From Phycisphaerales bacterium AB-hyl4 (GTDB taxonomy: Bacteria; Planctomycetota; Phycisphaerae; Phycisphaerales; Phycisphaeraceae), in assembly GCA_041821185.1 (NCBI GenBank), contig JBGUBD010000005.1:248001-312000 (forward strand): a stretch of 64,000 nucleotides of DNA. The letters are read 5' to 3'. Position numbers and translations under genes: made by a program. The notes under the pieces were generated by a model. It worked only from the letters and a program-made list of their open reading frames with translations, had not been told where the DNA came from and made no database searches. Shown here in pieces: positions 59,525 through 64,000 of the stretch (position 1 is its first letter; every line of letters begins with the position of its first letter).

Positions 59525-62500
59525 TTAGAAGCGGCTTCGGCGGTCGTAGGACGCCGGGTCGTCCAGCAGGCCGGGGTAGAGGTTTTCCTCTTCTTCGTGC
59601 TGGATGATGATCGACGGCTTAACGAGGATCAGCAAGGTTCGTTCATCCTTGACCGTGCTGGTGTTGGTGAACAGCCGGTTGATGAAAGGCACCTTGGAAA
59701 GCACGGGGACGCCAGCTTCGATTTCGATCTCGTCGACGAGTCGCTGACCACCGAGCAGAAGCGTGCCGCCGTCGGGAACGCTGACGGTGGCGGCGACTTC
59801 GGTGATCTGAAGCGTCGGTGCTTCGAGGGTCGCGGAGATTGGAATCGCGACCTCGTTATCGCCCGGGCCGGGGATGGTGACGACAGCGTTCTGGGTGATT
59901 TGCCGGATGGCGTCCAACTGTGCGAGGCTGGGCTGGAGCGTCATTGTGACGTACCGGCGGTCAGCGGAGACGGTGCCCTGAACCTGTAGCACGACACCGG
60001 AGTTGACGACGGACAGTTCCTGGTTGAAGCCCGCTGCGTCGGGGATGGGCTCAAGGTCGCTGATGAAGGCGAACTGCTGAGCGACGACGACGAAGGCGGT
60101 CTGGCCGTTGAAGAAGGTCACGCGTGGGGCCGTGAGCGAAACGGATCGCTGGCTGGCTTGGGTTGCGTGGACCAGGAGGTTGACTTCCAGGTCGTCGAGG
60201 TAGCTGACGCCGAGGTCAAGCGATCGGCCGGTGCGGTTGAAGCCGTCCGGTCCGAAGCCGGTGGGGCGACCGATGCTCGTGCCCGGCTGGAATCGCCCGG
60301 GCGTGCGGTCGGTCTGCGGGTTGTTGGTGATGCTGGCCGAGTCCTGTCCGAACCGGATCGGACCGAAGTTTCCGCCGGGGCTGTCGATCTGGAAGTCGAA
60401 GTCGACGCCGATGTTTTCCAGGAAGTTCTGGTCGACGAGGAGGAATCGGGCTTCGACGGAGATCTGGATGGCCCGCGTTTCGCGGAGCTGGCTGAGCAGG
60501 TCGATGACGCTGCGGTGGTTGTCGGCTGTGGAACGGATGATGAGGTTGCCGTTGTACTCCCGCATGCTGGAGACATCGCCGCCGAACTCATCCCAGTCGT
60601 CGATGCGGCCGACAGTGCTGCGGACGAGGTCTTCGATTTCCTCGATCATTTCCGCGCGGGTGCGGAAATCAGGGTCTTCGTCCGAACCGGTGTCGCCGAA
60701 CAGCCCGCCGCGGCCACCGCCGCCGCCGCCGCCGCCGCGACCACCACCGCCACCGCCGCCGCGACCGCCACGGCCACCGCCGACGTGGTCGGAGTCAAGG
60801 GCGCTTTCGAGGTCGAATCGCGGAGCGTTGTCGAAGTTGGGCACCTGCACGAGCAGGTCGCGGATGTCGTAAACGCGGGTGTCAGTCGTACGGCGAAGGT
60901 CGGCTTCCGTGGAAACGTGCACGATGCCGTCGATCACCGAAAATTGAACGGGCTCGAAATCGCTGGACGCCTGGGCAAGTACGAGGTTCAGCGCCCGCTC
61001 GGCAGGCACGTTGCTCAGTTGAAGGCTCACGGGCGTGTCCTGATCGACACCCGCCATCTCCAACGCGCCCCAGTTGACGAAGAAGTTCTGCTCCGTGGCG
61101 TCACGGAAGTAGTCGATCACGTTGACCAGACGGTTGGCTTCGAAGTTCACCGGCAGCGGCTCACGCAGCGCCGCACGCGTGGCACGGTTGGCTTCGGTTT
61201 CGCCCATCGAGTCGTCCATATCCGCCAGACGACGTACGGTCAGTTCCGGCCAGTCGTGCGGATAGGTCACCAGGTCGGTGTAAGGCTGCGTAGCTTCAAT
61301 GTTCAGAGCACGCTGCTGGGCGATGCGGCGGTCGCGGTCCTGACGCTGCTCACGGAAGTTCACGAGCACCTGGCCGTCTTCAATGCCCATCTTCATCGCT
61401 TGTGCCGCGACGTTCATCGGGTCGATCGCCAAAGCGCGATCCACCAGCTCCAACGCCCGGTCGTAACGCATTTCAAGACGCATTTCCATCGCACGCGTCA
61501 GCAACTCGTTGATCTGCTCGCGACGCTCACGCTCGGCAGTGACGCGGGCGTCACGGCGGTCACGCTCTTCCTGCTGAAGGGCCACCCACTGTCGGCGGGC
61601 CTCTTCCTCGTCACGCTGTTCGTTGATGGTGATGGCAAGCTGCTCGGCGGAGTCACGCAGGTCGCGATACTGGGCCGGGGGCAGGAACCGCTGCTCGCGG
61701 TCGAGGGTGACGCGGGCACGATCGACCGCGTCGCGGGCGGCGGTGTAGTTGCCGCCTTCCAGTCGATTGCGGGCCGTATTCAGGCTCGATCGCACGTCGG
61801 CGACCGCCTGCTGCGCCCGCAGGTCGCGGTCCATTCGCTCACGGCTGATCAGGTCATCCGGTGCCAGCGCCTGCTGCCGACGGGCACGCAGAGCTCGCAG
61901 TCGATCGACCGTTTCTTCATGGTTGGGGTCCAGCTCGCGGGCCGCTTCATATCGGCGGATCGCCAGCTCGATGTTGCCCTCTTCCTCGGCGATGCGGGCC
62001 TCGGCGAGGAATTCCTGATGACGCAGCGAGCGGGCCCGCTGGAACAGGTCGTCCCGAGCCGCCGGTTCCCCATTGGCAGCTTCTTCCGCCCCAGCCTCAG
62101 CCACGGCGACTTCGGTGATCTCTTCGGCGACCTCGTCCGCAGGCTCCTCCGCCGGGGCTTCCACGACCGCGGCGACGGCTTCTCGCTCATCCTCTTCCGC
62201 AGCCACTTCGACGGCTTCCGTCTCGGCGACTTCTTCTTGCTCGGCAGGTCGGCTGGCTTCGTGCTGACGCTGGGCAAGGGCGAGCTGGCGCTCGACCCGC
62301 TGCTGGTCAAACCAGCCCAGGCTCACGCCGCTGGCCTGCACACGTTCGAGGCGTTCGATGGCCTCGGCGTGATCGCCACGCTCCAAGGCTTGGTTCGCGA
62401 GGTCAATTTGTTCGCGGGTGATCGTCAGCTCGCGGTTGGCCTGGCGACGCAACTGGGCGAGGCTGGCGCTGGCCTGGCCTCGCTCGCTGTCGCTGGCTTG

Positions 62501-62908
62501 CTCGTCCGCGATGACCTGGCGGTAGAGCTGCGAGGCGGCGTCAGGATCTTCCGAGGCCATCTGGTCCGCCTGGCTGAGCAGCTCTTCGGGGGAGAGGGCG
62601 ATCCATTCGACCTCCTCTTCCGCCTCGGCGTCGCCGTTGGCTTCGACCGCGTCGGCGGTCTGGCGGTCGATCTCCTGCAGCGTGCGGAACAGCCGAACAC
62701 GCTGGTTCGGCGGCAGCTGCATGTGGTCGACCCGTCGCAGCGACTGACGCGCCGCTTCAAGGTCTCCCTGTTCGAATTGCTCCATGCCCTGTGCGAAGAG
62801 CTCACCGGCATTGGCCTGCGAGTTCTCGGCCAGAGCGGCGCTTGACGCCACCCCGACAATCAGACTGAAGCAGACCGTGACGACAGTTAGCAACTGACGG
62901 GTAAGCAA
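59525..62908 (-). CDS. Large TPR-containing secretin (GspD/PilQ superfamily)
   Basis: The product is 1127 residues. After a signal peptide (LLTVVTVCFSLIVGVASSAALA) come TPR-like helices (LFAQGMEQFEQGDLEAARQSL), an Ala/Glu/Val-rich acidic linker, charged coiled coils (EERDRRDARVTAERERREQI), N-domains (VIDYFRDATEQNFFVNWGAL; LQLSNVPAERALNLVL) and the C-terminal secretin gate (VSVPDGGTLLLGGQR, VPVLSKVPFINRLF, LLILVKPSII). Between the N-domains is a poly-Gly/Arg stretch (DNA 60703-60782). It should form an outer-membrane gate, presumably for type II secretion of the pseudopilin-assisted substrates. I take TTG 62908 because GGAGG lies 7 nt upstream; ATG 62935 lacks a ribosome-binding site. About 300 bp upstream hold one CCCCGGG/CCCGGGG hairpin (63105-63124) and no gene. 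Confidence 0.92.
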   Translation of the reverse strand: MLTRQLLTVVTVCFSLIVGVASSAALAENSQANAGELFAQGMEQFEQGDLEAARQSLRRVDHMQLPPNQRVRLFRTLQEIDRQTADAVEANGDAEAEEEVEWIALSPEELLSQADQMASEDPDAASQLYRQVIADEQASDSERGQASASLAQLRRQANRELTITREQIDLANQALERGDHAEAIERLERVQASGVSLGWFDQQRVERQLALAQRQHEASRPAEQEEVAETEAVEVAAEEDEREAVAAVVEAPAEEPADEVAEEITEVAVAEAGAEEAANGEPAARDDLFQRARSLRHQEFLAEARIAEEEGNIELAIRRYEAARELDPNHEETVDRLRALRARRQQALAPDDLISRERMDRDLRAQQAVADVRSSLNTARNRLEGGNYTAARDAVDRARVTLDREQRFLPPAQYRDLRDSAEQLAITINEQRDEEEARRQWVALQQEERDRRDARVTAERERREQINELLTRAMEMRLEMRYDRALELVDRALAIDPMNVAAQAMKMGIEDGQVLVNFREQRQDRDRRIAQQRALNIEATQPYTDLVTYPHDWPELTVRRLADMDDSMGETEANRATRAALREPLPVNFEANRLVNVIDYFRDATEQNFFVNWGALEMAGVDQDTPVSLQLSNVPAERALNLVLAQASSDFEPVQFSVIDGIVHVSTEADLRRTTDTRVYDIRDLLVQVPNFDNAPRFDLESALDSDHVGGGRGGRGGGGGGGRGGGGGGGGRGGLFGDTGSDEDPDFRTRAEMIEEIEDLVRSTVGRIDDWDEFGGDVSSMREYNGNLIIRSTADNHRSVIDLLSQLRETRAIQISVEARFLLVDQNFLENIGVDFDFQIDSPGGNFGPIRFGQDSASITNNPQTDRTPGRFQPGTSIGRPTGFGPDGFNRTGRSLDLGVSYLDDLEVNLLVHATQASQRSVSLTAPRVTFFNGQTAFVVVAQQFAFISDLEPIPDAAGFNQELSVVNSGVVLQVQGTVSADRRYVTMTLQPSLAQLDAIRQITQNAVVTIPGPGDNEVAIPISATLEAPTLQITEVAATVSVPDGGTLLLGGQRLVDEIEIEAGVPVLSKVPFINRLFTNTSTVKDERTLLILVKPSIIIQHEEEENLYPGLLDDPASYDRRSRF
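60703..60782 (-). repeat. Poly-Gly/Arg-coding triplet repeat inside the secretin gene
   Basis: Reiterated CCG/CCA triplets encode about 26 residues of Gly with scattered Arg between two secretin N-domains. The near-perfect (CCG)n tract at 60716-60738 is prone to replication slippage. Confidence 0.85.
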
Positions 62909-63210
62909 TGCAGGGCCTCCACTAACAATGGTCATGACCGGGCAGCATGTCGAGCGCGTCCAGCGGGTCGATCGTGCGTGAGCATCGGGCCGGCTTTTCT
63001 TGCGGCAAGGGGAACTATTGCGAGCCAGCTTGAGAATACAGCCGAACCGCCATTTGCCCACAGTCGAGAAGTCTAAAGACTGTATTGGCAAGCTGCAAGT
63101 GAGACCCCGGGTCGACGCCCGGGGATTCACCGGGTTCGGGCCGGGCCGCTGCTCGCGTGGATTGAATTTTCAAGTCGGGCCGGACCGGTTGACACGCCGG
63201 GCCACGAAGC

Positions 63211-64000
63211 TCATGGCTCGAAAGGAAAATGCTCAGGTAGGACCGTCATCGGCGTGCTCAGCGTAAAGCCGATCCCGTCGTCAAAATGCACCTGCACGAA
63301 CGCCGCAAGCCAACCCTCGTCCGGAGCGGTGAGCGTCACCTCGGCCTGCTTGCCCGCGGTCTCGATCGTTTGCGACTGCCAGTGGGCCTGCCGATAGTCA
63401 CGGTTCGGCGAGTGCGCCTCCCACAGCGTCACGCGCGTCGCCGACTCGTCCCAGCGGACGTGCAGGGTGATCGACTCGTCGTCGGCAGCGGGCTCACGCG
63501 TCAGCTCGACCGTCGGCATCGCCCGCTCGGTGAACACCCGCTCGGCAAACGCCAGCAGCGTCGCCCCCGCCTGCTGCCCCGCGCCGTGCCCGGCGTTGGG
63601 TACGTACGCCAGATGGGTTGGCCCCGCCAGTTCGTCGACGTACAGATTCGCCGCGTCCACCGTCCAGTACGGGTCGTTCGTGCCGAGCACGATCAGCTTC
63701 GGCAGCGTCAGCTCGTCGCGGTAGGCAAACGGGTCGACGATGTCCACCAGCGATCGGCCGGGCTCGGTGTCCAACGCATCAATCAGGCCCCGTTCCGTGT
63801 AATCGCGGATCATCGGGCTCGTGCTGCCATACGTCGCCTGCTGCTGGTGGATTTGTGGCGAGAAATTCAGCACGTCGATCACCATCGGCGCGATCGCCTG
63901 TACGCGATCGTCGACCGCCGCGGTCAGCCAACTCGTCCACCCCCGCTTCGACGCGCCGGTGAGCACATATGCCTCAATCGCCAGGTCGTGTTCGTGGACA
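63211..64000 (-). CDS. PhoPQ-activated pathogenicity-related (PqaA-type) alpha/beta hydrolase, N-terminus cut by window edge
   Basis: About 263 C-terminal residues are visible; the frame continues beyond base 64000. The fold is alpha/beta hydrolase: nucleophile Ser in VLTGASKRGWTSW, an Asp in VLGTNDPYWT, His in PNAGHGAGQQ, then a C-terminal beta domain (ITLHVRWDESATRVTLWEA). The GASKRGW segment with DPFAYRDEL identifies the PhoPQ-activated-protein family, common in planctomycetes. Its substrate is unknown; an esterase or amidase role on the envelope is assumed. It is separated from the secretin by about 300 bp with a GC hairpin. Downstream, the stop at 63211 is not followed by a clear T-run. 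Confidence 0.88.
   Translation of the reverse strand, partial: VHEHDLAIEAYVLTGASKRGWTSWLTAAVDDRVQAIAPMVIDVLNFSPQIHQQQATYGSTSPMIRDYTERGLIDALDTEPGRSLVDIVDPFAYRDELTLPKLIVLGTNDPYWTVDAANLYVDELAGPTHLAYVPNAGHGAGQQAGATLLAFAERVFTERAMPTVELTREPAADDESITLHVRWDESATRVTLWEAHSPNRDYRQAHWQSQTIETAGKQAEVTLTAPDEGWLAAFVQVHFDDGIGFTLSTPMTVLPEHFPFEP

Noticed and set aside
60158..62845. An 895-codon open frame opposite the secretin gene
   Set aside because: It has Val/Asp/Gly-rich low-complexity translation and mirrors the secretin, which has clear domains, a signal peptide and a terminator.

Overview
The window looks like a chromosomal segment of a Planctomycetota bacterium, most likely class Phycisphaerae. This is inferred from gene content, not from a marker-gene tree. 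The DNA is GC-rich. Secreted proteins end in PEP-CTERM or VPxPA-type sorting signals, and one of two type II pseudopilins carries the H-X9-DG motif. There is a CxPSR sulfatase, a DUF1570 secreted protein, an Omp85/BamA, a very large TPR-secretin and an OprP-like porin. Codon bias is strong enough that long mirror ORFs appear opposite most genes. No rRNA, CRISPR array, prophage, transposase or integrase was seen.

Layout. 1-9.8 kb is a carbohydrate/exoprotein region: a GH106-like alpha-L-rhamnosidase (cut by the left edge), a PEP-CTERM beta-strand-repeat protein, a pseudopilin and a GntR-LacI-type regulator on the minus strand. These lie divergent from a sulfatase and a subtilase-like PEP-CTERM protein, with a 33-nt palindromic operator candidate in the divergent promoter. 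9.9-22.5 kb is one co-directional eight-gene block: a membrane protein, a MoxR AAA+ ATPase, a GATase-like membrane protein, an ABC ATPase, an ABC permease, a DUF58 protein, a BatA/VWA protein and a double-VWA protein. Three of its junctions overlap by only a few bases. This is the best candidate for a poorly described system.

22.6-34.5 kb holds tRNA-Leu(CAA), DUF1570, a VPxPA-CTERM protein, bamA, a two-half PTPS protein next to a pteridine-reductase-like SDR, fliS, trpS, a DUF3568 lipoprotein, DUF971, a thioesterase and a porin. 34.6-48.7 kb is mainly central metabolism and regulation: metF, neuB, coaC, rpoZ, a GT2 glycosyltransferase, an FHA-GAF histidine kinase, argH, an HTH-receiver protein, an Rrf2 regulator, an acyl-CoA synthetase-GNAT fusion and pckG. 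48.8-64 kb has a P-type ATPase, an SLC13 transporter, a second pseudopilin, gyrA, a small membrane protein, the secretin and a PhoPQ-activated-type hydrolase cut by the right edge.

The non-coding sequence is unusually structured. There are dispersed GC-rich hairpins ending in GGCTAAA, perfect hairpins with an AAGCCCACGG arm, and long inverted repeats built from reiterated short words (CACGAAG, AATTAG, TTTCGAG). Several genes lack a Shine-Dalgarno and have a -10-like hexamer 6-7 nt before the start codon, which suggests leaderless transcripts. The octamer TCGGCCGA recurs far more often than base composition would predict.
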